A stretch of 64,000 nucleotides of DNA from Halogeometricum pallidum JCM 14848. Its GTDB lineage: Archaea > Halobacteriota > Halobacteria > Halobacteriales > Haloferacaceae. The notes under the pieces were generated by a model. It did not search any database. It was not told the DNA's origin and saw only the letters and a program-made list of their open reading frames with translations. The number at the start of each line of letters is the position of its first letter. The stretch's first letter is position 1. Positions 8,619 to 16,992 of the stretch are shown in pieces. The stretch spans positions 83,021-147,020 of the forward strand of contig NZ_AOIV01000004.1 of NCBI RefSeq assembly GCF_000337095.1. The letters run 5' to 3'. Both the position numbers and the translations under genes were made by a program.

Positions 8619-8927
8619 TCACCACGTCGGCGGCCGGAACCCGGCGTCCTCGAGGATGTCCTTCCAGCGCTGTTGAATGCTGAGACGCGTCACGTCCATC
8701 GCTTCGGCGACGCGCGACTGCGAGCGCTCCTCGCCCGCGATGAGTGCGCCGGCGTAGAGGCTCGCGGCGGCGACGGCCCGCTTCGAACGGTCGGTGTCGG
8801 GGACGTGCGAGAGGAACATGTCGCTCGCGTACGACCGGGCTTCGGACCCGAGTTCCAAGCGGTCTCCGCCCGCCTCGATTCGCTGCAACCACTCCTCGTT
8901 GTCGACCCTATCCCGGGCGCTGTACAT
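8619..8927 (-). CDS. TFB (TFIIB)-like protein with a single cyclin fold
   Basis: This is a 102-residue protein resembling one cyclin repeat of archaeal transcription factor B. It shows LELGSEARSYASDMFL, SKRAVAAASLYAGALI and the recognition-type helix region SQSRVAEAMDVTRLSIQQRWKDI. Full TFBs are about 300-330 residues with an N-terminal zinc ribbon and two cyclin repeats, all absent here apart from one repeat. The short form may bind DNA or TBP and modulate transcription. The ATG at 8927 (MYSARDRV) fits best; a longer frame upstream is Arg-rich antisense noise. The candidate RNA stem lies directly after its stop codon. Confidence 0.75.
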   Translation of the reverse strand: MYSARDRVDNEEWLQRIEAGGDRLELGSEARSYASDMFLSHVPDTDRSKRAVAAASLYAGALIAGEERSQSRVAEAMDVTRLSIQQRWKDILEDAGFRPPTW

Positions 8928-9096
8928 ACCGAACGCTCCGCGCCGACGCACTTGACGCTTGCTCCGGGCGGTGCCGCGAACCGGTCGACGGGGTCGATTC
9001 CGCCGGCCGGTGGGCCGCCCGCCGGACGTCTTCGGAGGCGTCCGACCCGCCGACGAACGATAGCTTCTTACCTCGATTCCTGATACTGTCCAATGC

Positions 9097-9181
9097 GCGC
9101 GGGTAGCCAAGCCAGGCCAACGGCGCAGCGCTTAGGACGCTGTCTCGTAGGAGTCCGCCGGTTCGAATCCGGTCCCGCGCA
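9097..9181 (+). tRNA. tRNA-Leu (anticodon UAG)
   Basis: This is an 85-base type II tRNA. The acceptor stem GCGCGGG (9097-9103) pairs with CCCGCGC (9174-9180), and A9181 is the discriminator base. The anticodon stem CAGCG/CGCTG encloses the loop CTTAGGA, giving UAG, which reads CUA/CUN Leu codons. A long variable arm is present between the anticodon stem and the T arm, and the T loop TTCGAAT is canonical. No intron is seen and CCA is not encoded. A TTCTTA box about 30 bases upstream fits a tRNA promoter. Its 3' end is copied twice downstream. Confidence 0.95.
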
Positions 9182-9393
9182 TGACTTCTCCGAACGCCAG
9201 TGAGGAGAGCCACCGGTACGGTCGGACTCGAAGCAGGGAGCAAACGGAGTGAGCGACCGAGGTTCGAATCCGGTCCCGCGCACTTTCCGTCCGAGCGACG
9301 GCGAGGACGAAAATCGCGACGAGCGGAGAGAACCCTGCAAGGAACGCGCAGCGAGCGAGCATTTCTTGCTCCGGTTCGAATCCGTTCCGCACA
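9160..9393 (+). repeat. Tandem copies of the tRNA-Leu 3' end
   Basis: The last 22 bases of the tRNA (9160-9181) recur without mismatch at 9261-9282 and in a degenerate form at 9373-9393. The copies are spaced about 100-111 bases apart. Each spacer contains GAGCGA/GAGTGAGCGA-type runs. Such 3'-end duplications are what integrases leave when elements insert into a tRNA gene, but no integrase or cargo remains here. Repeated T-arm copies could alternatively arise by slippage. No protein gene is supported between 9182 and 9587. Confidence 0.7.
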
Positions 9394-9587
9394 CTAAGCG
9401 AACTCCCACCGCCGGCAGAGAATCGGTCCGCCCGCCGGGCGTCGATTCGTCCGTCGGCGTCCGCCGGTCACCTCTCAGTCCGCCGTTCTCGCACCCGTCC
9501 CGAACCGGTTGTCTGACGCACGTCAGTCGATATCAGTTCGGAGAACGTCCCACAAGCCTTTTTCTCACTGCAGATGACGTTCACGTG

Positions 9588-10403
9588 ATGGTGGCGCTAT
9601 CGGACCTCCTCGACGATGTCGTGGCCGACGTGGACGCGTTGTTTGTTTTCTCACCCAGCGGTTCGTTCTACGAACGATTCGCGGACGCCGACCTCGACAC
9701 GCCCGTCGTGGTCGTCGCCCCCGAGAACGCCGTCGATGCGGAGACGTACATCGAACTCCCCTTAGAGTTCAAGAACGTCCGCGACCGCATCCGATTCGGC
9801 GTCGAGGGGGCGATGGAGGCGGACGTCGTCGAGGAGGGGGACGTTATCGCCTGTAGTGTCGCCGTGTTCGACGGCGATCAGGACGCCGTGATCCGCGTCC
9901 GCGTCGAGGAGAAGATGCGCTCGGGCATCTACGACCTGTTCGCCAACTCCCGGGCGGACCCCAGCGTCATCCGCGACGTGTTCGAGGTGGCCATCGAACT
10001 CGGCAAGAAGGGCCAGAAGGGCAAGCCCGTCGGCGCGTTGTTCGTCGTCGGCGACGCGGGCAAGGTGATGAACAAGTCCCGGCCGCTGTCGTACAACCCC
10101 TTCGAGAAGTCGCACGTCCACGTCGGCGACCCCATCGTGAACGTGATGCTCAAGGAGTTCTCGCGCCTCGACGGCGCGTTCATCATCTCCGACTCCGGGA
10201 AGATAGTCAGCGCCTACCGCTACCTCGAACCCGCCGCGGAGGGCGTCGACATCCCGAAAGGCCTCGGCGCGCGCCACATGTCCGGGGCGGCGATCACGCG
10301 CGACACGAACACGACGAGCATCGTGCTTTCCGAGTCAGACGGCCTCGTCCGAGCGTTCAAAGGCGGAAAGATGATTCTGGAGATAGACCCGGAGGACTAC
10401 TAA
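9588..10403 (+). CDS. dacZ: Diadenylate cyclase DacZ (c-di-AMP synthase)
   Basis: DacZ condenses two ATP into cyclic di-AMP, a second messenger that controls osmotic and K+ homeostasis. The 271-residue protein has an N-terminal alpha/beta domain (about 1-120) and a C-terminal DAC domain. That domain shows RLDGAFIISDSGKI (the DGA motif, near 200) and GLGARHMSGAAIT (the RHxxA motif, near 225), both catalytic signatures. The size matches euryarchaeal DacZ. The ATG at 9588 sits about 27 bases after a CCTTTTT box, consistent with a leaderless transcript. The stop overlaps the start of the MscS-like gene (TAATG), so the two are probably co-translated. Confidence 0.92.
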   Translation: MVALSDLLDDVVADVDALFVFSPSGSFYERFADADLDTPVVVVAPENAVDAETYIELPLEFKNVRDRIRFGVEGAMEADVVEEGDVIACSVAVFDGDQDAVIRVRVEEKMRSGIYDLFANSRADPSVIRDVFEVAIELGKKGQKGKPVGALFVVGDAGKVMNKSRPLSYNPFEKSHVHVGDPIVNVMLKEFSRLDGAFIISDSGKIVSAYRYLEPAAEGVDIPKGLGARHMSGAAITRDTNTTSIVLSESDGLVRAFKGGKMILEIDPEDY

Positions 10404-11242
10404 TGACACCCGCGGCTACGCTCCTCGCGGCCCAGACCGGCGTACCCACCGAGGCGCCCGACGCCGCCGAACCGTTCTTAGAGGAACTGTTCGGCCTCCT
10501 CCCTCGGGATATCTGGTTCGCGCTCGTCGTCCTCGTCGTCGGCATCGCCGTCGCCCTCCTCCTCGGGACGCTCACCCGACGCGTCCTCGAAGGACTCGGC
10601 GTCCCGGACTCCATCGAGGGCACGTCGTTCGAACGGACCGCGCGCAACTTCGACACCTCGACGGTCGAACTGCTCGGGTGGTTGGTCCGCTACTTCGTCG
10701 TCGGCGTCGCCGTCCTCGCCGCCCTCTCCATCGCGAACGTGAACTACGCCGACCGCTTCTGGAGTCGGGTCGTCGAGTTCCTCCCGATGCTGTTTTTCGC
10801 GGTGGTCATCGTCATCGTCGGCATCGTCGTCGGCGACAAGGTGGGGCTGCTCATCGCGGAGCGACTGCGCGGCGTCAAACTGCCGCAGGTCGGCATCATC
10901 CCGGCGGCCGCGAAGTTCACCGTGTTCTTCCTCGCGGCGCTCATCGCCCTCTCGCAACTCGGCGTCGCCACGACGGCGCTAGTGGTCCTCCTGGCTGCCT
11001 ACCTGTTCGCCGTGGTGTTCCTCGGCGGTATCGCCTTCCGGGATATGCTCCAGTCGGGCGCGGCGGGGACGTACCTCCTCCTCACCCAACCCTACGCCAT
11101 CGGAGACGAGGTGCGCGTCGGCGACACCGACGGTATCGTCCAGGAAGTCGACCTGTTCGTCACGCGCGTCGAGAACGACGGCGAAGAGTACATCGTCCCG
11201 AACCGGAAAGTGTTCGACGAGGGTATCGTCCGTGTGCGATGA
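10403..11242 (+). CDS. MscS-like small-conductance channel family membrane protein
   Basis: This is a 279-residue membrane protein with about five hydrophobic segments: residues 38-56, 93-112, 125-147, 170-190 and 195-213. They are followed by the MscS-type beta domain start FLGGIAFRDMLQSGAAGTYLLLTQPYAIGDEV and RVGDTDGIVQEVDLFVTRV and NRKVFDEG. That layout matches truncated MscS proteins lacking the large cytoplasmic cage C terminus. MscS channels release solutes on osmotic downshift. One base of overlap with dacZ suggests that c-di-AMP synthesis and osmotic gating are expressed together. The function is inferred from the domain. Confidence 0.8.
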   Translation: MTPAATLLAAQTGVPTEAPDAAEPFLEELFGLLPRDIWFALVVLVVGIAVALLLGTLTRRVLEGLGVPDSIEGTSFERTARNFDTSTVELLGWLVRYFVVGVAVLAALSIANVNYADRFWSRVVEFLPMLFFAVVIVIVGIVVGDKVGLLIAERLRGVKLPQVGIIPAAAKFTVFFLAALIALSQLGVATTALVVLLAAYLFAVVFLGGIAFRDMLQSGAAGTYLLLTQPYAIGDEVRVGDTDGIVQEVDLFVTRVENDGEEYIVPNRKVFDEGIVRVR

Positions 11243-11252
11243 TAACGGCCTC

Positions 11253-11268
11253 AACTGACACGTCAGTT
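11253..11268. promoter_or_regulatory. Inverted repeat upstream of a TATA-like box
   Basis: AACTGAC (11253-11259) and GTCAGTT (11262-11268) are perfect arms around two bases. A TATA-like ACTATTTT follows at about 11275, before the gene at 11333. The position suits an operator, but no known regulator matches it. Confidence 0.4.
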
Positions 11269-11332
11269 ACAAAAACTATTTTGAGCTGTCACGGGGATTA
11301 TCGTCCGAACACGGACCCCGCGCACAGCAGAC

Positions 11333-12061
11333 ATGACACCGGACCTCCCTCCAACAGTCGGTTCAGACGCCCTCTCGACGGCAGCGCGCGACACCGCTGA
11401 GACCCTTCTCGAAGCGTTCTACCAGCAGGACATCCGCGAAGAGTGCCTGCTGCGGGGGGACGCTGAGGGGGCGACCGAGGCGGCCGACGCGAGCGCCGAG
11501 GCGATGGCGACGGTGTTCAGAGCGGAGTTTCCCAGACGACCGCCCGAACGCGCCGAACGGGCCGGGAGAGCGTTCGCACACGCCCTGTTCCTCCACGACG
11601 AAATCGAGAACTGGCCCGCCCTCCGATCGAACGACGTGTCGTTCGACCGCCCCGAGACGGAGTTTCTCTTCAGCGACCTCTCGAAGCGGTACGCGGACGA
11701 TATCGAGGAGGACCCCCGCTGGGAGATGGTGCAGAAACTGCTCTGCCGCGTCTGTGCGGAGGCCGGCATCGACTCCGCCTACGGCGAGCGACAGACGGAG
11801 TTCTGGCGACAGCACGGCCAACGCGACGAGAACTGGGCGCGGACGGCGCTGGAGGCGCACCGACTGAAGGTGGAGGCGATGGTCGCCGACTGCGACGGCG
11901 ACGAGGCGACCGCACTCTCCGAGCGGTTCGTCTCGGGCGTGGAGTTACACGACCGGTGGACTCGGATCGACCGAGACCGGGATTTCGCCCCGATACGCGA
12001 TGTCGTCGCCGCCTACTACCAGCGCGTCTTCGAACTTCGCGGCAACTCCCCCTCGGCGTGA
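11333..12061 (+). CDS. Uncharacterised haloarchaeal protein
   Basis: This is a 242-residue acidic, soluble, probably all-helical protein with no signal peptide or membrane segment. No motif of a known enzyme is visible. Notable segments are RAGRAFAHALFLHDEIENW, LLCRVCAEAGIDSAY and a C-terminal IRDVVAAYYQRVFEL. Codon use and composition are typical of the neighbours, so it is very likely a real gene. It is transcribed alone, behind its own TATA-like box and the inverted repeat at 11253-11268, and precedes the histidine kinase. The function is unknown. Confidence 0.7.
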   Translation: MTPDLPPTVGSDALSTAARDTAETLLEAFYQQDIREECLLRGDAEGATEAADASAEAMATVFRAEFPRRPPERAERAGRAFAHALFLHDEIENWPALRSNDVSFDRPETEFLFSDLSKRYADDIEEDPRWEMVQKLLCRVCAEAGIDSAYGERQTEFWRQHGQRDENWARTALEAHRLKVEAMVADCDGDEATALSERFVSGVELHDRWTRIDRDRDFAPIRDVVAAYYQRVFELRGNSPSA

Positions 12062-12111
12062 CCGATCTATCGAACCCGGAGGATAAAATACTCTGAGCGT
12101 CTGGTGGACGT

Positions 12112-13149
12112 GTGGAGTGGAGCATCGACGGAGATGACGACCGCCTCGGCGGTAAGGTGTACCGCCAAGCCTTCCGCAGCACCGGCGCTCCCGCGCTCAT
12201 CGCCGACCCTAACTTCGTCATCCGCGACGTCAACGACAGCGGTCTGGAGTTTCTCGGCTATCGACCGGGTGAACTGGTCGGGCGCTCGGCGGCCGAGATA
12301 TCTGGCGAGGACGACATCTACGCCGACATCGTCGACCACCTCTCGCGCGGCGAGACCTGGAGCGGTCGGTTCGTCGCCCGGACGAGCGAGGGCGACAAGG
12401 TGTACGGTCGCGGGTCCGCGGCCCCCATCCTCGTCGACGGCGACGTCGAGGGCGTCGTCGCCATCTTCGTCGACACGACCAAACAACAGCAGTACGAGAA
12501 CGCCTCGGAGGTGCTGAACAGACTGCTTCGTCACGACCTGCGCAACGAACTCAACGTGATGTACGGCCACATCCAGCGCGCGCAGTCGGCCGCCTCGAAG
12601 GAGGAGGCGACCGAGAGTCTGCAGAAAGCCCAGAAGCTGGTTCTCGAAATCGTCCGCAAGTCCGAGCGAGCGCGCGACCTGCGCGACCTGCTAGAGCGCT
12701 CCTACGCCGCGACCAACCGCCCCGTCCGCCTCGACATCGTGCTGAACAACGCGATGGTCGAGGTGATGCGGGAGTTCTCCGACGCCACGTTCCGCTTCGA
12801 GGTGTTCCCCGAAGTCGTCGTCAGCGCGGACGACCTGCTGTCGACGGCGGTGGAGGCGGTGTTAGAGAACGCCGTCACGCACAACGACGCCGACGACCCG
12901 GTCGTCACCGTCGACGTGGACGTCCGCGAGGACGAGGTGGTCCTCTCGGTTTCCGACAACGGCCCCGGCGTCCCGGAGCCCCAGCGCGACCTGATATTCG
13001 GGCGCGAGGAGTACGACCAACTCCACCACGGCACCGGTATCAGCCTCTTTTTCGCCGACAGCGTCTTCGACAGCTACGGCGGCGACATCTGGGTCGAGGA
13101 CAACGACCCGCGCGGTGCGACGTTCAAGATCCGACTGGAGCGCGTGTGA
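12112..13149 (+). CDS. PAS-domain sensor histidine kinase
   Basis: This is a cytosolic 345-residue two-component kinase. Residues about 15-125 form a PAS domain (QAFRSTGAPALIADPNFVIRDVN and GYRPGELVGRSA). A dimerisation helix with the phosphorylated His, LLRHDLRNELNV, is at about 138-149. The ATP-binding domain has an N box (LENAVTHNDADDP) and a G box (DNGPGVP, then HHGTGISLFF). There is no membrane segment, so the signal is intracellular. The start is GTG at 12112, about 25 bases after GATAAAATA. No response regulator lies beside it; orphan kinases are usual in haloarchaea. The ligand is unknown. Confidence 0.88.
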   Translation: MEWSIDGDDDRLGGKVYRQAFRSTGAPALIADPNFVIRDVNDSGLEFLGYRPGELVGRSAAEISGEDDIYADIVDHLSRGETWSGRFVARTSEGDKVYGRGSAAPILVDGDVEGVVAIFVDTTKQQQYENASEVLNRLLRHDLRNELNVMYGHIQRAQSAASKEEATESLQKAQKLVLEIVRKSERARDLRDLLERSYAATNRPVRLDIVLNNAMVEVMREFSDATFRFEVFPEVVVSADDLLSTAVEAVLENAVTHNDADDPVVTVDVDVREDEVVLSVSDNGPGVPEPQRDLIFGREEYDQLHHGTGISLFFADSVFDSYGGDIWVEDNDPRGATFKIRLERV

Positions 13150-13156
13150 ACCAACG

Positions 13157-13543
13157 ATGCTTTCGATCCAAGTCACCGTCCTGCCCGCCGTCGGCTTCGC
13201 GCTGATGGCGCTCTGCGTAGTTCTGGCCGCGCCTGCGCTGGCGTACGCCGTCTTCGCCGACGCGCGAGCGCTCGGCAGCGACCACCCGTACCTCTGGGGC
13301 GTCGGCTCCGCCGCGGTCGCACCGCTGTTCGTCGTCTATCTCCTCGTCCGCCGCCAGTGGGGGGCGCGCGGACCGCCGTCGGACGGCGAGCGAATCGCGC
13401 GGACCGCCGCCGCGGCGGTGCTGGTCTCCCTGCTCGTCTCGGTGACGTTCACGCCGCCGGACGTCAACTCCCAGATTCTGTGGTTCTGGGGGTCGCTGGT
13501 CGTCGCCGCGCCCGTCTCGTACTCTCTGTTCTACCGGACGTAG
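13157..13543 (+). CDS. Small multi-pass membrane protein
   Basis: This is a 128-residue protein with hydrophobic segments at about residues 5-32, 45-62, 83-98 and 106-122, so three or four membrane passes. A polar loop (QWGARGPPSDGER) lies between the second and third. It starts only 8 bases after the histidine kinase stop and probably shares its transcript. No family is recognised. Possible roles, such as a signalling partner of the kinase, rest only on position. Confidence 0.65.
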   Translation: MLSIQVTVLPAVGFALMALCVVLAAPALAYAVFADARALGSDHPYLWGVGSAAVAPLFVVYLLVRRQWGARGPPSDGERIARTAAAAVLVSLLVSVTFTPPDVNSQILWFWGSLVVAAPVSYSLFYRT

Positions 13544-14080
13544 TCAGTCGTCGTCCTCGAACTCGGCGCTCGACATCTGCCGGGCGGGCACGCCCGCCAC
13601 CGTCGTCCCCGGCGGCACGTCCCGCGTCACGAGCGAGTTCGCGGCCACCTGCGCGTCCTCGCCGACGATGACGCCGGGCAGGATGACCGCCTTCGCGCCG
13701 ATCATCGCCCGGTCTTCGAGGACGACTTCGCCCGTCCGGTACTCCTCCTGCAGGAACTCGTGACAGAGGATGACCGAGTCGTACCCGACGATGACGTCGT
13801 CGCCGAGGGTGATGAGTTCGGGCCAGAACACGTCCGGCGTGGCTTCGAGGCCCCACGAGACGCCGCGGCCGACGGTGACGCCGAGTCGCCGGAGCGCCCA
13901 GTTCTTCCACCGGAGGAACGGCGCGACGCGGGCCACCCACACGAGGAGGTAGTTCAGCGTCACCCGCCAGACGGGTTTCGCGTCGGTCCAGTACTGGAGG
14001 GAGTTCAGGGGGCCGGGCGTCGGGTGCGAGGTCACCCGGCGGTGTCGGGGGCCCGTCGCGTCGTCGGTGTCGTCGCTCAC
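13544..14080 (-). CDS. Hexapeptide-repeat (LbetaH) acyltransferase
   Basis: This is a 178-residue transferase of the left-handed beta-helix family, which moves acetyl or other acyl groups onto sugars or small molecules. Imperfect hexapeptide turns cover about residues 85-165: ITLGDDVIVGYDSVI, VVLEDRAMIGAKAVILPGVIVGEDAQVAANSLVTRDVPPGT. The typical AGVPARQ end follows. The N-terminal third is amphipathic and aromatic (YLLVWVARVAPFLRW), perhaps membrane-associated. A GTG at 14080 (VSDDTDD) is the best start; the frame continues to a TTG at 14110. It is convergent with the preceding membrane gene, with no gap. The substrate is not predictable. Confidence 0.82.
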   Translation of the reverse strand: MSDDTDDATGPRHRRVTSHPTPGPLNSLQYWTDAKPVWRVTLNYLLVWVARVAPFLRWKNWALRRLGVTVGRGVSWGLEATPDVFWPELITLGDDVIVGYDSVILCHEFLQEEYRTGEVVLEDRAMIGAKAVILPGVIVGEDAQVAANSLVTRDVPPGTTVAGVPARQMSSAEFEDDD

Positions 14081-14197
14081 GCGGAACGGTTCTCCGTGCG
14101 AGGGTTTCAATCCCCCGTCGGCCCTCGGACGGTCGTTGCTCGGGCGGCCGTCGCACCGGCAGCGGCCGGTTACGGTGACGCGGTCTGCGACCCGCGC

Positions 14198-15385
14198 TCA
14201 CGGGTAGTTCGACCGCGCGTAGGCGATGAGATCTGACAGCGCCGGGCCGCCGCCCGCCTCGTTGTCCCCCGAAGTGTCGTCTCCGGGCGTGGACGCACCG
14301 ACGCTGTGGACCCCGACGACCCGCGGCCACGGTTCGTCGTCCCACCACCCCCAGTACGGTCCGCCCGAGTGCCCGCCCGAGGTGTCCATGAAATGCCCCA
14401 TGACGTAGCCCGACTGACCGGCCGTCGAACGAGACTGGACGGACTCGATACTACCGGGGCTGAAGAACGCGGGACGCTGCGCCCCCGAGAGGTCGCCGGG
14501 GTATCCGATCTGCTGCCAGTAGTTCCCGTCGTTCCAGGCGGAGGCGTACGTCCGGTAGCCGGCGTATCCCGTCAGGTCGCCCATATTCCTGTCGAGCACG
14601 ACGACGACGTAGTCGAAGGCGGTTTCCTGGTCGGAGAGGCCGTCGGAGGCGTCCGGTCGCTCCCAGTAGACGACTCTGGTTCCCCACGCGTGGCCGAACG
14701 GTTCGTCGCCGGCGTGGAAGGCGGGGGTGAACTTCACCCACCCCGCGCCGTCGTCGTCCCAGTCGACGTTGTGGCCGGCCGTCACCATCAGTCGACGTCC
14801 GATCATCGTCCCCGTACCGGTCCCTGCAGCTGTCTCGACTCTCCCGGCCGTACACCAGGGGAACGATGGGTCTCGGAAGAGATACCGCGTGTCCGGAGTG
14901 AACACCACCTCCGGAACGTCGTTGCCTTCGCGGATGTACCGACGCACCTTCTCGGTGAGTTCCGGCCGGTAGGTCACCGGAAGGTGCGGGGGACGCGAGC
15001 CGTCGGCCCCGTGTCGGCCCTCTAGGTCTTCGACGCTCTGCGGGTCGAGGGGTTCGCGCTCGATGGCAGGCGGGTCGGTTCGCTCCAGTCCGTACGGGGC
15101 TTCCAGAACGAACGAGGAGCGCTCCTCGTCGAAACGGAGCGTCGGCTCGGACTCCGCGTCCTCGACGACGAAGACGCGCCCGAGTTCGACCGTCGTGCCC
15201 GGTGATAGTTGTTCCTCGGCCTCCTCGTCCTCTCGGTCCTCCACCGCGTCGACGTGGGTCGGACGAGTCGGCGGTCGGCGAAGCTCTCGAACTCGGGCCT
15301 CGAATCGCTCCAACACCTCTTCGTCGACGGACGCGGCCCCCGCGTCGCGAAGTTCGTCCAGCAGTCTCCGCATTCGGTCCGTCAC
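14198..15385 (-). CDS. Trypsin-like serine protease (V8/S1B-like)
   Basis: This is a chymotrypsin-fold endopeptidase of about 395 residues. The triad is visible: His in LMVTAGHNVDWDD, Asp in ETAFDYVVVVLDR and Ser in SGGHSGGPYW. The DYVVVVLD and IGYPGDL features resemble glutamyl endopeptidase relatives. Residues about 1-170 are acidic and may form a propeptide or targeting domain. There is no Sec or Tat signal peptide, which is odd because related enzymes are secreted. The start is uncertain: TTG 15412, GTG 15385 or ATG 15373; GTG is used here. An out-of-frame ATG with GATGAGGT before it lies at 15431, so a 5' frameshift hiding a different N terminus cannot be excluded. Confidence 0.82.
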   Translation of the reverse strand: MTDRMRRLLDELRDAGAASVDEEVLERFEARVRELRRPPTRPTHVDAVEDREDEEAEEQLSPGTTVELGRVFVVEDAESEPTLRFDEERSSFVLEAPYGLERTDPPAIEREPLDPQSVEDLEGRHGADGSRPPHLPVTYRPELTEKVRRYIREGNDVPEVVFTPDTRYLFRDPSFPWCTAGRVETAAGTGTGTMIGRRLMVTAGHNVDWDDDGAGWVKFTPAFHAGDEPFGHAWGTRVVYWERPDASDGLSDQETAFDYVVVVLDRNMGDLTGYAGYRTYASAWNDGNYWQQIGYPGDLSGAQRPAFFSPGSIESVQSRSTAGQSGYVMGHFMDTSGGHSGGPYWGWWDDEPWPRVVGVHSVGASTPGDDTSGDNEAGGGPALSDLIAYARSNYP

Positions 15386-15537
15386 GTTGTCTCCGGGTAT
15401 CTGTTTCTCCAACGTCTCTGATGGATGTCATACCTCATCACTATTTTCGACGTTCGAAGAGAATTACCCGGTGGGGCGTATATCCGACCCTGACGGCCGT
15501 ATTCGGATCGAGCTGTGTCGGTAACGGTCGGAACGTG

Positions 15538-16827
15538 TCAGTTGCGCAACTCCGCCATGTGGTCGATTCGACGCTGGACGAGGTCCGGCTTGCCGATGTC
15601 GTGACGGACGCGCAGGCCCTCGCCCGCGGCCGCGAGGGCCGACTCGGCGGACTCCTCGGCCGCCTCGATGGTGTCCTCGACGCCGACGACGGCGAACGAC
15701 CGCGAGGTGGTCGTGTACAGGCCGTCCTCGCGGGCGTCGACGCTGGCGTAGAACAGTAGTGCGTCGCCGGCGCTCTCCTCGTCGACCTCGATTTTCGCCC
15801 CGGAGTCGGGGTCCGTCGGGTAGCCGTCGGGGACGGCGTACTTGCAGACGGTCGCCTTCCCCGCGAACTCCACTTCGGGGAGCGACTCGCCGTCGCGGGC
15901 GGCGGTCACCACGTCGAGGAACGGGGTTTCGAGGACGGGTAGGGTGTTCATCGCCTCGGGGTCGCCGAAGCGGGCGTTGAACTCGACGACTTTCACGCCC
16001 CCGGTGGTGAGCATGAACTGCCCGTAGAGGACGCCCTTGTAGTCGTCGAGTGCGCCGACGGTCGCCTCCAGCACCTCGACGGCCTCCGTGTACTCCTCGA
16101 ACGACATGAACGGCAGTTCCGCGGCCGAATCGCTGTAACTGCCCATGCCGCCCGTGTTCGGACCCTCGTCGCCCTCGTAGGCGCGCTTGTGGTCCTGCAC
16201 GGCGGGCGTCGGGCGCACCTCGCCGTCCGCCACGAACGCCTGCACGGTGAACTCCTCGCCGACGAGGCGTTCTTCGAGGACGACCTCCGAGTAGTCCGAG
16301 TCGCGCAGGTACTCCTTGGCCTCCTCCTTCGTCACCTGGTCGCCGGTGACTTTCACGCCTTTCCCACCGGTGAGGCCCGCGGGCTTGACCGCCAGGTCGC
16401 CGTCGTAGTCGTCGATGTACGCGCACGCCTCCTCGGTGTCCTCGAAGACGGCGAAGTCCGGACAGCCCGGAACGTCGTGGGCGGCCATGAACTCCCGCTG
16501 AAAGGCCTTGTCCGTCTCGATGCGCGCGTCGTCGGACTTCGGCCCGAACGTGTAGACGCCCGCGTCGTCCAACGCGTCCGCGACGCCCGCTTCGAGGGCG
16601 GATTCGGGGCCGACGACGGCCACGCCGGCGCCCACCTCCTCGGCGTAGGCGACGACGGCTTCGGCGTCCGTCTCCGACGCCTGTCGGAACCCGGCCGACA
16701 GCGACGCGATGCCGGGGTTGCGGTTGCTCGCGCAGGCGTACAGTTCGCAGTCCGAGTCCGACGTCAGGGCGCGCGCGATGGCGTGTTCACGGCCGCCGCC
16801 GCCGACGAGGAGCGCAGTCTCCGTCAT
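15538..16827 (-). CDS. purD: Phosphoribosylamine--glycine ligase (GAR synthetase)
   Basis: PurD catalyses ATP-dependent joining of glycine to 5-phosphoribosylamine, the second step of purine synthesis. The 429-residue protein has the family N terminus LLVGGGGREHAIARAL and the ATP-grasp segment KPAGLTGGKGVKV near 140. It also has QDHKRAYEGDEGPNTGGMGSY near 215, where Gly-rich loops bind phosphoribosylamine, and EFNARFGDPE near 285. Length fits the family (about 425-440). The ATG at 16827 (MTETALL) is the natural start; an upstream frame extension is not conserved-looking. It is monocistronic as far as can be seen. Confidence 0.95.
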   Translation of the reverse strand: MTETALLVGGGGREHAIARALTSDSDCELYACASNRNPGIASLSAGFRQASETDAEAVVAYAEEVGAGVAVVGPESALEAGVADALDDAGVYTFGPKSDDARIETDKAFQREFMAAHDVPGCPDFAVFEDTEEACAYIDDYDGDLAVKPAGLTGGKGVKVTGDQVTKEEAKEYLRDSDYSEVVLEERLVGEEFTVQAFVADGEVRPTPAVQDHKRAYEGDEGPNTGGMGSYSDSAAELPFMSFEEYTEAVEVLEATVGALDDYKGVLYGQFMLTTGGVKVVEFNARFGDPEAMNTLPVLETPFLDVVTAARDGESLPEVEFAGKATVCKYAVPDGYPTDPDSGAKIEVDEESAGDALLFYASVDAREDGLYTTTSRSFAVVGVEDTIEAAEESAESALAAAGEGLRVRHDIGKPDLVQRRIDHMAELRN

Positions 16828-16992
16828 ACGCGAACAGACCTCGGCACGAGGGTGTAAAGGTTGCTCTTCTCGGGGACGAATCTGTGCGCGGTCGTGCACA
16901 CCCGGTTCGCGCCGACCAGTCGGACGCGCCTCGTCGGTCGACCGTCAAACGTCCGTTTCACTCACCGGAAGGCACTTTCCGTCGTCCTCCCG

